From NCBI GenBank assembly GCA_024758765.1, contig CP101406.1:4588001-4652000 (forward strand): a DNA stretch of 64,000 bases. Direction: 5' to 3'. The stretch is from Mycobacterium sp. SVM_VP21. Its GTDB lineage: Bacteria > Actinomycetota > Actinomycetes > Mycobacteriales > Mycobacteriaceae. Below, piece by piece: positions 27,155 to 34,411 of this stretch. The translations under genes and the position numbers were made by a program. Numbering within the stretch: the first letter of the stretch is position 1; every line of letters begins with the position of its first letter. The notes beneath the pieces were generated by a model. That model saw only the letters and a list, made by a program, of their open reading frames with translations, was not told the DNA's origin and did no database searches.

Positions 27155-29041
27155 TAGCCACGGCTGGTGTCCGAATCGATCGATGTGCACCACGTCGTCG
27201 ATCGGCGGACGCTGGGTCGGGCCGTATCGCCCGCGAGCCCAACCGATCGGGATGATGCACACCGGCACCATCTCGGGCGGCAGCTCCAGCACGCGGCGTG
27301 TACTGCGGACGAACAACAACGGCAGCGTCTGCAGTGAGGCGCCCAAGCCGACGGCTCGGCACGCCAGCAGCAGGTTCTGCACCGCGGGATAGACCGAACC
27401 GTAGAACGACGAGACCCTGATCTGCGGCCACCCGACCGGTCGGTGCTTGGGGGTGCGCCGGTAGCAGGCCACCACGAGGGTCGGCAGTTCGTGGTAGTGC
27501 TCACGCTGCCACTCGGACACCGCCAACTGGCGTAGCGTCGGCTCGTCAGTGGTAGCCCGCCTGGCAAACCACCCGAATAGCTTGAACATTCGTTGGTAGC
27601 TGCGCACCAGGCGCCGCTTCTGCTCGGCGTCATTGACCACGACAAATGCCCAGTCTTGGCTGTTCGAACTGGTGGGCGCCTTGAGCGCGAGCGCAAGCAC
27701 CTCGCGCAGTAGTTCCTCGTCGACGGGGTCGAAGTGCAGCCGGCGAATCGCGCGCTGCGAGCGCATGGCCTCGGCGAGCGGCATGGTCAATCCCGCCAGT
27801 GCCTCGGCGGTGTCCGGGGGTACGAAGGGGCTCGGGGTGGTGTTCATCGTTTCGTCCTCGACGACACGAAATTCGATGCCGGCGTCGGCGAGGCGGCGCA
27901 GGAGGTTGTCGCCCATCGCGGCGACGGTGGTGAGCTGGCCCGAAGCTTGCGGGTTGGCGTCGAACGCCAGGGACATGGCCGACTCCGCCAGCATTTTCGC
28001 GGTCTCGCCGTAGCCGGGGTCGCCGCCGCGGACCTGGGTGTGCACCCGCTTTCCGCCGCCTTCGCCGATGAAGTCGACGGTGAACCATGAACTGGCCCTT
28101 CGCGACTCCGAAGGGCCCTCACCCTGCGGGATTCGCCTGCCGAGCGCGTGACGCAGTCGCGGCACCTGCGCGGCGGCGACGAACGCGCCGACGCCGGCGA
28201 GGGTAGCGGCCAGCGTGGTAGCCCGCTGGAGTCCCGCGTAGTGGGTGTAGGTGAAGTCGGGGCCGTAGTCGGCGCGGGCGGCGGCGGAGCGCTGCACGAT
28301 CTGGGGGTCGACCGTGGGCAGGGGCAGCAGCCACACGCCGAGTACGGCATCGCGGCGCGGAACACCGATGCGGGCGCGCGTTCGGCGGCCATCGGTACGT
28401 GGCTCGGCTTTCTTGCGCGCGACCTCGACCTGGCGCATCTGTCGCAAGCGCGACATCTGTGCCAGCGCGGAGTGCAACGTGCCGCCGGAGATCATCATGT
28501 CGGCGCGCGCCACGCCGCGGACCGTCAGCGGCACCCCGTCGGGTAGGTGCTGGACGGTGAAGAAGGCGCCCAAATCATGTGGGATGGAGTCGAACCCGCA
28601 AGCGTGAACCAGCCGGGCGCCGGTCTGCACCGCCGTGGCGTGGTGGTTCAGATACATCCGGTCGATGAACTCCGGCTCGCCGGTGAGGTCGAGGTAGTCG
28701 GTGCCGGCCGCGGCGCACGCCGCCACCAGCGACTCACCGTGCTCCAGGTACGGGCCGACCGTGGCGATCACGACCCGCGCAGACTCGGCCACCGCGCGCA
28801 GCGAGTCGGGATCGTTGGTGTCGGCCAGGAGGAGCTGCAGTGCGGCGGCGGCCGGGTTGATTGCAGCGAGCCGGTCGCGAACGGCTTCGAGCTTGGCCTT
28901 GTTACGGCCGGCCAGGGCCCATTGTGCGTCGGCGGGAAGATGTGCGGCGAGATAGTCGGCCGTCAGACCGCCGGTGAAACCGGTGGCGCCGAAAATCACC
29001 AGATCGAAAGGGCGGCGGGGAGTTTGGTCAGGGAGGCTCAT
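27116..29041 (-). CDS. Fusion of a trans-acting enoyl reductase-like protein and a nitroreductase-like domain
   Basis: A 641-residue two-domain protein. Residues 1-398 form a saccharopine-dehydrogenase-like/trans-acting enoyl reductase module: Rossmann motif VIFGATGFTGGLTADYLA at 14-31, AGRNKAKLEAVRDRL, a DLTGEPEF element, and a C-terminal AMGDNLLRRLADAGIEF. Residues 399-641 resemble flavin nitroreductases: AMRSQRAIRRLHFDPVDEELLREVL, LALKAPTSSNSQDWAF, and YPAVQNLLLACRAVGLGASL. The junction reads VEDET-MNTTPSP, so the second domain begins with its own in-frame ATG (27845-27847) and no stop intervenes. The gene lies 27 bp downstream of the Old Yellow Enzyme gene and is probably in the same operator-controlled operon. 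The pairing suggests sequential reductions of one compound. The first domain resembles Rv2449c/Rv2953-type proteins; the fusion itself is not one I recognise. Confidence 0.75.
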   Translation of the reverse strand: MSLPDQTPRRPFDLVIFGATGFTGGLTADYLAAHLPADAQWALAGRNKAKLEAVRDRLAAINPAAAALQLLLADTNDPDSLRAVAESARVVIATVGPYLEHGESLVAACAAAGTDYLDLTGEPEFIDRMYLNHHATAVQTGARLVHACGFDSIPHDLGAFFTVQHLPDGVPLTVRGVARADMMISGGTLHSALAQMSRLRQMRQVEVARKKAEPRTDGRRTRARIGVPRRDAVLGVWLLPLPTVDPQIVQRSAAARADYGPDFTYTHYAGLQRATTLAATLAGVGAFVAAAQVPRLRHALGRRIPQGEGPSESRRASSWFTVDFIGEGGGKRVHTQVRGGDPGYGETAKMLAESAMSLAFDANPQASGQLTTVAAMGDNLLRRLADAGIEFRVVEDETMNTTPSPFVPPDTAEALAGLTMPLAEAMRSQRAIRRLHFDPVDEELLREVLALALKAPTSSNSQDWAFVVVNDAEQKRRLVRSYQRMFKLFGWFARRATTDEPTLRQLAVSEWQREHYHELPTLVVACYRRTPKHRPVGWPQIRVSSFYGSVYPAVQNLLLACRAVGLGASLQTLPLLFVRSTRRVLELPPEMVPVCIIPIGWARGRYGPTQRPPIDDVVHIDRFGHQPWLSAQADEIGGDGP

Positions 29042-29068
29042 AGTCCATTCATCTTCGGGCGGGTGCGG

Positions 29069-30307
29069 TCACGCGGCTCGGGCGTGCAGCCAGTTCTGGT
29101 AGCGACGCAGTGCCCGGCGCCGCAAGAGGGCCTCCTGGGCGTAGGCGGCGAAGGGATGCACCGTGGGTCGGGGCCGTTTGCCTTTGCCCAGGCGGCGCAG
29201 CTGATAGCGGACTCGGGCCATGCTGATGGCTGACGCGACGGCTTTGTCCTTGGCGGTGACCGGGGGGAGTTCGACCGCGGCGTCGGTTCCGCGACGCCAC
29301 TTGTTCGGCAGGTCGGGATCGACGGCCAGCGCGGTTCCCATGCCGACCAGGTCGATACCGCCGGCGAGGACTTCGTCGGCCACCGACCGGCGGACGATGC
29401 CGCCGGTCAGCATCAGCGGCAGCGGACTGGACTGGGCCAGTTCCTCGGCGAGGGTGAGGAAGTACGCCTCGCGGGCGCGAGTCCGCTCATCGGCCACTTG
29501 GCCGGTCATGGCGGGGCTTTCGTAGCTGCCGCCGGACAGTTCCACCACATCTACCCCCAGGGGCGCCAGCAGCCCGATCACCGTCGCGGCGTCGTCGGCG
29601 TCGAAGCCGCCACGCTGAAAGTCGGCCGAGTTGAGCTTGACCGCCACCGCGAACGCGGGGGATACCGACGACCGGACCGCGCGGACGATGTCGAGCAGCA
29701 GCCGCGCGCGGTTGGCCAATGTTCCGCCCCACTGATCGGTGCGCTGGTTCGACAGCGGCGAAAGGAACTGCGAGAGCAGGTAGCCGTGGGCGGCGTGGAT
29801 CTCGACTCCGTCGAACCCGGCCTGTTCTGCACGCCGAGCGGTCTCGGCGAAGCGGGCCACGGTGGCGCCGATCTGCTCGGCGGTCATCTCGACGGGCTCG
29901 GCCAGCCGCTTGCTGTTGCGGCCGATATCCACCCGGATGGACGAGGGTCCCCATGCGACACCGGGCATATTGGCCATCACTTGGCGGCCCGGATGGTTGA
30001 TCTGCATCCACACCCGCGAGCCGCCGCTGCGGGCCGCGGCCGCCCACTGCCGGAACGGCTCCAGCGGCGCCTGCGCGTCGAGTACGACGCCCGCCGGTCC
30101 GGTCAGCGCCTCGGCGTGCACCATCACGTTGCCGGTGATGATCAGCCCGGCGCCGCCTTGGCTCCACCGCCGGTACAGCTGGAAGAGTGCCTCGTCGGGC
30201 AGCTGGCCGGCGACTGCCATGTTCTCTTCCATGGCGGCCTTGACCAGGCGATTCTCGATGACTGAACCGTTGGCCAGGCGCAGGGGTGTGAAGATCGTGG
30301 CGGGCAT
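29069..30307 (-). CDS. Old Yellow Enzyme-type NADH:flavin oxidoreductase
   Basis: A 412-residue FMN-binding TIM-barrel enzyme. Family signatures are LANGSVIENRLVKAAMEE at residues 12-29, GAGLIITGNVMV at 52-63, QINHPGRQ near 102-109, GFDGVEIHAAHGYLLSQFLSP near 164-184 containing the substrate-binding HxxH-like pair, NQRTDQWGG, and a phosphate-binding LTGGI plus VGMGTALAVDPDLP. It reduces activated C=C bonds or related substrates using NAD(P)H. There is no C-terminal Fe-S/FAD extension as in 2,4-dienoyl-CoA reductases; the tail is basic. A strong promoter with two operator copies lies just upstream, and the enoyl reductase/nitroreductase fusion follows 27 bp downstream. Confidence 0.87.
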   Translation of the reverse strand: MPATIFTPLRLANGSVIENRLVKAAMEENMAVAGQLPDEALFQLYRRWSQGGAGLIITGNVMVHAEALTGPAGVVLDAQAPLEPFRQWAAAARSGGSRVWMQINHPGRQVMANMPGVAWGPSSIRVDIGRNSKRLAEPVEMTAEQIGATVARFAETARRAEQAGFDGVEIHAAHGYLLSQFLSPLSNQRTDQWGGTLANRARLLLDIVRAVRSSVSPAFAVAVKLNSADFQRGGFDADDAATVIGLLAPLGVDVVELSGGSYESPAMTGQVADERTRAREAYFLTLAEELAQSSPLPLMLTGGIVRRSVADEVLAGGIDLVGMGTALAVDPDLPNKWRRGTDAAVELPPVTAKDKAVASAISMARVRYQLRRLGKGKRPRPTVHPFAAYAQEALLRRRALRRYQNWLHARAA

Positions 30308-30329
30308 CGCACTCTCCGGACGTAGGCAA

Positions 30330-30427
30330 TGTTAACAGTGCTTACGTCAGCATAGGGGGCGAAGTAAGCGCCGTCAACATCAACTTGATCGCAAGTGTTG
30401 ACGGTGCTTACATTGGCGGCCTACTCT
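30330..30427. promoter_or_regulatory. Divergent promoters with three copies of the TetR-type operator
   Basis: Three copies of the 16-bp motif occur: TGTTAACAGTGCTTAC (30330-30345), the complement TGTTGACGGCGCTTAC (30364-30379) and TGTTGACGGTGCTTAC (30396-30411). Leftward, TTGACG (complement of 30372-30377), 17 bases, TATGCT (complement of 30349-30354) drives the Old Yellow Enzyme gene; the first motif covers its expected transcription start. Rightward, TTGACG (30398-30403), 18 bases, TACTCT (30422-30427) drives the decarboxylase-like gene. Each -35 sits inside an operator copy. Confidence 0.7.
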
Positions 30428-30465
30428 GGCCCCGGCGCGTCCATATCTAGCGAGGAGGAGCCTCC

Positions 30466-31377
30466 ATGCCATCGACCCAGCAGGACACCGTCGAGGTCGA
30501 TCTGGGTGGACATCTGGTCTCGGTCCCCAAAGGTGGCCTCTACGACCGGTATCGGATGAACACCGATCTCGACGATGTTGCCGCCGATCCGCGGGTGAGC
30601 AGCGTCGACTTCTTCCGGCAGTTGCCCAAAGCTCGTGTCGAGTCACCGATCGGACCGACGCTCACCCCAAACTTCTACTACCGGATCAGCACCGCGCGGC
30701 TCGTCATGCTGGCCAGAACCAAGACCATCCGTCGCCAACTGCCAAAAGAGTTGGCGCCGTTAGAGATCGGGCCGGGACTGGGGTTGATCTCGGTGATGTT
30801 CTTCCGCTACGACGTGTGCGACATCGACTTCTACACCGAGGCCGCCATCGGAATCGCGGTGCGACCCGCACGGCACGGCCGGCTCGGATTCGTAGACCTG
30901 CTGGCCGGGCTGGGCAACGACCATCTCCACTCCTATGTCCTGTCGCTGCCGGTCAGCACCGATATCGCTCAGGTGCGCGGTCATGTCGGTTACGGGTTCC
31001 CCAAATGGGTCACCGGGCTCGACGTCGACATCGACGGTCACCAGACCACCGCTCGGGTGGCCAACGAGGCCGGCGAGACAGACCTGGCGTTATCGGTGGC
31101 CACTCCCGCCCAGACCCGATCCCGGACGGGTGAACGAGTCTCCACACTCACCTCGTATACGACGATCCACGGCGCCTGGCACTCCACCTTGAGCCAGACC
31201 AACATGCTCTCGGTCGGTACCGAACGCTTCCCGCGCAATCTCGACCTGCGGATCGGTCAGGGGCGGCTGGCCGACGACTTGCGATCGCTCAGACCGATTC
31301 GGACCGTTCAACTCGACGTCGCGTGTGAAGCTCAACTTGCCTTGCACATGCCCGTTCCCACGTCGGTCCGGAGCTGA
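30466..31377 (+). CDS. Acetoacetate decarboxylase-like protein
   Basis: A 303-residue protein resembling the acetoacetate decarboxylase superfamily: VSVPKGGLYDRYRMNTDLDDV near the N-terminus, a central FYTEAAIGIAVRP strand, a VRGHVGYGFPKWVTGLDVDI segment near residues 168-188 where the family has its GYPK active-site loop, and a late QLDVACEAQLALHMP. Members form a Schiff base through Lys to decarboxylate beta-keto acids or catalyse aldol chemistry. Whether K179-like Lys is the catalytic one is not certain. An AGGAGG at 30455-30460 precedes the ATG. It diverges from the Old Yellow Enzyme gene across three operator copies and belongs to the predicted TetR regulon. Confidence 0.72.
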   Translation: MPSTQQDTVEVDLGGHLVSVPKGGLYDRYRMNTDLDDVAADPRVSSVDFFRQLPKARVESPIGPTLTPNFYYRISTARLVMLARTKTIRRQLPKELAPLEIGPGLGLISVMFFRYDVCDIDFYTEAAIGIAVRPARHGRLGFVDLLAGLGNDHLHSYVLSLPVSTDIAQVRGHVGYGFPKWVTGLDVDIDGHQTTARVANEAGETDLALSVATPAQTRSRTGERVSTLTSYTTIHGAWHSTLSQTNMLSVGTERFPRNLDLRIGQGRLADDLRSLRPIRTVQLDVACEAQLALHMPVPTSVRS

Positions 31378-31379
31378 GG

Positions 31380-32816
31380 CTATTCGTGCAGCCCCGCTTC
31401 GGCGATCGCCTCGGCCTCCTGCTCGGTGGCCACCGACGGTCCCGACCCGGGCAGGCGTTTGCCGGCCGTCTCCGGCGTGAACCACACCGTGATTGCGCCG
31501 ATGACGCCCGCGCCCATCAGCAGGTAGGCCGGCAACATCACGTTGCCGGTGCCTGACACCAGCGTCTCGGCGACCAGCGGAGTGGTGCCGCCGAACACCG
31601 AGACCGAGATGTTGAATCCGATCGCAACCGCGAAATAGCGCACCCTGGTGGGAAACAGCGCGGGCAGCGTCGACGGCGTGGTGCTGTAGAAGCACAGCAG
31701 CATGACGCCGATGAGCAGCACGCCGAGCAGTCGCAGCGGGTAGCTACCGCCCTGGCGGATCAACAGGAAGGCGGGAACAGACCCCACGATCAGCAGAGCG
31801 CTGCCGGTCCACAGAATCGGCTTGCGACCGATGCGGTCGGACAACTTGGCCAGCGGCAACACGGCGACCAGCATGAACACCAGTGCCACCACGATCATCG
31901 TCAGTCCGCGGCTGCCGCTGATGCGACCGACCTGTTTGAAGTACGTCGGCAGATACCCGGTGAGCATGTAGTTGGTGACGTTCTCGGCCAGCACCAGGCC
32001 CATGCAGATCAGCAGGCCGTTGCGCTGCCCGGTGACGGTCTGCTTGAACTGCAGCCACCCGTTGCTGTGGTCGGCGTCGGGCGTCTCGCTGAGCTGCTCC
32101 AGCTCTTCAAAGGCCGGTGATTCGTCGATGCGCAGCCGCATATACAGCGTCACCAAGGCCAGTGGCACACCCAGCAGAAACGGGACCCGCCAACCCCAGT
32201 GCAGCATGTCGGAGACCGGCAGTTGGGTTTTGAGCAGGGTCACTACCGCGGCGCCCGTGATGTAGCCGCCGAGTGTGCCCAGCGGCAGATAGCCGGTCAG
32301 CGCGCCGCGACTGCGGTCTGGGGCATGCTCGCTGACGTAGGTCATGGCGCCCACGTATTCGCCGCCGGTGGAGAACCCCTGCATGATCTTGGTGACGATC
32401 AGCAGGATCGGGGCCCACAAGCCGATCTTCTCGTACGACGGCAGCAGCCCCGTGATGGTGGTACCGACCGCCATCAGGGTGACGGTCATGACTAAGACCC
32501 GTTTACGGCCGATGCGGTCACCGAGCGCGCCGAAGACGATGCCGCCGAACGGCCGCACCGCGAACGCTGCCGCCAGGGTGCCGAAGGTGGCGATCAGGCC
32601 CACCGCGCTGGAACTGTCACTGGGGTAGAACACCTGCGCGATGGTGGTGGCCAGGAAGCCGTAGATCCCGAAGTCGTACCACTCCATGAAGTTGCCGACG
32701 GCCGTGCCCGCGATCGAGCGCTGCATGGCCGCCGGGTCCGAGACCCGTATGTCGTCGCGTGCCCATGTGCTGCGGCTGGTGTGTTCACCGCTGCCGGACC
32801 GGCCTTTGGTATCCAC
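31380..32816 (-). CDS. MFS transporter of the metabolite:H+ symporter (ProP/KgtP-like) family
   Basis: From the GTG at 32814-32816 the protein has 478 residues and 12 hydrophobic segments. MHS-family marks are IAGTAVGNFMEWYDFGIYGFLA at the first helix, VRPFGGIVFGALGDRIGRKRVL in the loop after helix 2, GFSTGGEYVGAMTYVSEHAP and a GRKPI loop after helix 7. It should import an organic acid or osmolyte with protons. The reading frame is open to 33206 but that region is proline/serine-rich and antisense to the lipoprotein gene. A TACGTT -10-like hexamer seven bases before the GTG suggests a leaderless message. It converges with the decarboxylase-like gene with two bases between stops. The substrate may be related to that neighbour, but there is no shared operator. 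Confidence 0.82.
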   Translation of the reverse strand: MDTKGRSGSGEHTSRSTWARDDIRVSDPAAMQRSIAGTAVGNFMEWYDFGIYGFLATTIAQVFYPSDSSSAVGLIATFGTLAAAFAVRPFGGIVFGALGDRIGRKRVLVMTVTLMAVGTTITGLLPSYEKIGLWAPILLIVTKIMQGFSTGGEYVGAMTYVSEHAPDRSRGALTGYLPLGTLGGYITGAAVVTLLKTQLPVSDMLHWGWRVPFLLGVPLALVTLYMRLRIDESPAFEELEQLSETPDADHSNGWLQFKQTVTGQRNGLLICMGLVLAENVTNYMLTGYLPTYFKQVGRISGSRGLTMIVVALVFMLVAVLPLAKLSDRIGRKPILWTGSALLIVGSVPAFLLIRQGGSYPLRLLGVLLIGVMLLCFYSTTPSTLPALFPTRVRYFAVAIGFNISVSVFGGTTPLVAETLVSGTGNVMLPAYLLMGAGVIGAITVWFTPETAGKRLPGSGPSVATEQEAEAIAEAGLHE

Positions 32817-32895
32817 CGCAAGCAACGTATACCAACCGCGCGCCCACTTCTCGTCGGCACGGTAAGAGCTACCAGGCGGGGCGGCGGCCTCTACG

Positions 32896-33696
32896 ATGGC
32901 GGGCATGCGCAGGCTCCCGGGCGTCCTGACCGTGGTCAGCGTCGCCGCTGCCCTGGTCGGCGGTTGCTCATCCGACTCCCCAACGGTCCCGTCGGCTGCG
33001 TCGTCAACCGTTGCCGCGACTACGCCACCAACCTCGTCGACGCCCGCATCCACCACGTCGCCGTCGCGCACCTCGCCCAAGAAGTCCACCGAGCCCCTGC
33101 CGGACGCCGCGGCGATCCTCAAGGAGTCCAGCGCCACCACCGCCGAACTCGACAGCGTGCATCTGTCGATGGCGGTGACCGGCAGCATCGAGAACATGCC
33201 GGTCACAGCGCTCGACGGGGACGTGACCCAGCAGCCCGACCCCGCGGCGAAGGGCTATGCCAAGATCGCCTACCGGGGCGCGCCGGCCTATGTGGCGTTC
33301 GTCGTGTTCGGCGGCGACTTCTACGTGTCGCAGGAGCACGGCCGCTGGGTCGACTACGGTCCGGCCGCCAAGTTCTATGACGCGGCGAGCATCCTGAGCC
33401 CCGACACCGGGCTGGCCGGCCTGCTGACCGATTTCATCGATCCCGAGGTCGAGGGGCGCGAGACCATCGATGACGTCCACACCGTGCGGATCAGCGGCGA
33501 GGTATCAGCCGACGCGGCGAAGAAGATCGTGCCGCAGCTGCAGGCCACCAAACGGACCGCGTGCACGGTTTGGATCGACGAGACCGGCGACCACCACCTG
33601 GTTGCGCTGAAGCTGGCCTCCGGCGACGACGACGCCGTGGCGATCACCTTCTCGAACTGGAATGCGCCGGTGACCGTCGGCAAGCCGCGGGCCTAG
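32896..33696 (+). CDS. LppX/LprG-family lipoprotein
   Basis: A 266-residue exported lipoprotein with signal and lipobox LVGGC (Cys at residue 24), a Ser/Thr/Pro-rich linker of about 40 residues, then the LppX_LprAFG-type beta-sandwich: ILKESSATTAELDSVHLSMAVTG, YAKIAYRGAPAYVAFVVFGGDFYV and a C-terminal TVWIDETGDHHLVALKL. This family carries acylated lipids or lipoglycans across the periplasm in mycobacteria (LprG, LppX, LprF). The ATG at 32905 (MRRLPGV) is an alternative start. It diverges from the MHS transporter over 79 bp. In LprG operons the partner is the efflux pump P55 downstream on the same strand; here the transporter is a different MFS type and divergent. Confidence 0.8.
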   Translation: MAGMRRLPGVLTVVSVAAALVGGCSSDSPTVPSAASSTVAATTPPTSSTPASTTSPSRTSPKKSTEPLPDAAAILKESSATTAELDSVHLSMAVTGSIENMPVTALDGDVTQQPDPAAKGYAKIAYRGAPAYVAFVVFGGDFYVSQEHGRWVDYGPAAKFYDAASILSPDTGLAGLLTDFIDPEVEGRETIDDVHTVRISGEVSADAAKKIVPQLQATKRTACTVWIDETGDHHLVALKLASGDDDAVAITFSNWNAPVTVGKPRA

Positions 33697-33757
33697 CTTC
33701 CGCCGGGGTTATCCCCAATGCGCTGTTCTTCCCCAGTTGCCGTTGTGCGTGACGGCC

Positions 33758-33779
33758 GGCCCGGCGTCCTTGTCGGGCC
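33758..33779 (+). terminator. Possible hairpin terminator after the lipoprotein gene
   Basis: GGCCCG (33758-33763) and CGGGCC (33774-33779) pair perfectly around a ten-base loop, 62 bases after the lipoprotein stop and 70 before the ssb start. There is no T-run, as is common for hairpin terminators proposed in mycobacteria. Confidence 0.3.
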
Positions 33780-33848
33780 TACCGCGCCCAATGGGTGCAG
33801 CACCGGCGAGCTCGTCAGGCCCGCCGCAACCAGGAAGGAAGCACCCCT

Positions 33849-34331
33849 ATGTTCGAGACAACACTTACCGTGATCGGCAACATCGTCAACGACCCGATTC
33901 GGCGCCGGGTGGGCGAGCACGAACTCATCAAGTTCCGGGTCGCCAGCAATTCGCGCAAGCGCGCTGCCGACGGCAGCTGGGAGACCGGTAACTCCCTGTT
34001 CGTGACCGTCAACTGCTGGGACAGGTTGGTCACCGGGGTGGGGGCGTCGCTGAGCAAGGGGCTGCCGGTGGTCGTGGTGGGGCATGTCTTCACCAGCGAG
34101 TACGAGGACAAAGACGGGGTTCGCCGCTCGTCGGTGGAGCTGCGCGCGACCGCGGTTGGCCCCGATCTGGCGCGGTGCGCGGCTCGGGTGGAGAAGATCA
34201 TCGCTGCCGGACCGGACAATCCGCCGGTTGCTGCCGGTAGCGACGACGCCGACGGCCCAGATTGCGTGGACGGCGAATCCGACGCCAGCGACGAGATGGC
34301 CGAGATGGCTGGGATAGCTCTGACGCCCTGA
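33849..34331 (+). CDS. ssbB: Second single-stranded DNA-binding protein (SsbB, Rv2478c type)
   Basis: A 160-residue OB-fold protein: FETTLTVIGNIVNDPIRRRV at the N-terminus, KFRVASNSRKRAADGSW, the NCWDRLV motif and LPVVVVGHVFTSEYEDKDGVRRSSVELRATAVGPDL, typical of bacterial SSB. The tail is acidic but lacks the DDEPPF-type C-terminus of the main SSB, marking it as the paralogue. In mycobacteria SsbB is linked to stress and stalled-fork roles. The ATG at 33849 has an AGGAAGGAAG ribosome site. It is 80 bp upstream of ettA on the same strand, the order seen in M. tuberculosis (Rv2478c-Rv2477c). Confidence 0.88.
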   Translation: MFETTLTVIGNIVNDPIRRRVGEHELIKFRVASNSRKRAADGSWETGNSLFVTVNCWDRLVTGVGASLSKGLPVVVVGHVFTSEYEDKDGVRRSSVELRATAVGPDLARCAARVEKIIAAGPDNPPVAAGSDDADGPDCVDGESDASDEMAEMAGIALTP

Positions 34332-34411
34332 CAGCAGCCGACAGCGCTGCCGGACGACCCCCTAGGATGGTTGGCGAGCAAATTCGCGAGACCAGGAGGC
34401 GACACCCCGGC

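Noticed and set aside
32817..33206. N-terminal extension of the MHS transporter
   Set aside because: It overlaps the divergent lipoprotein gene on the other strand and adds no membrane or signal features.
31380..33696. An lprG-P55-type lipoprotein/efflux operon
   Set aside because: The transporter is an MHS-type symporter and is divergent from the lipoprotein gene, not downstream on the same strand.
33849..34331. The main replicative SSB
   Set aside because: It lacks the acidic DDEPPF-type tail and sits next to ettA, the place of the second SSB in mycobacteria.
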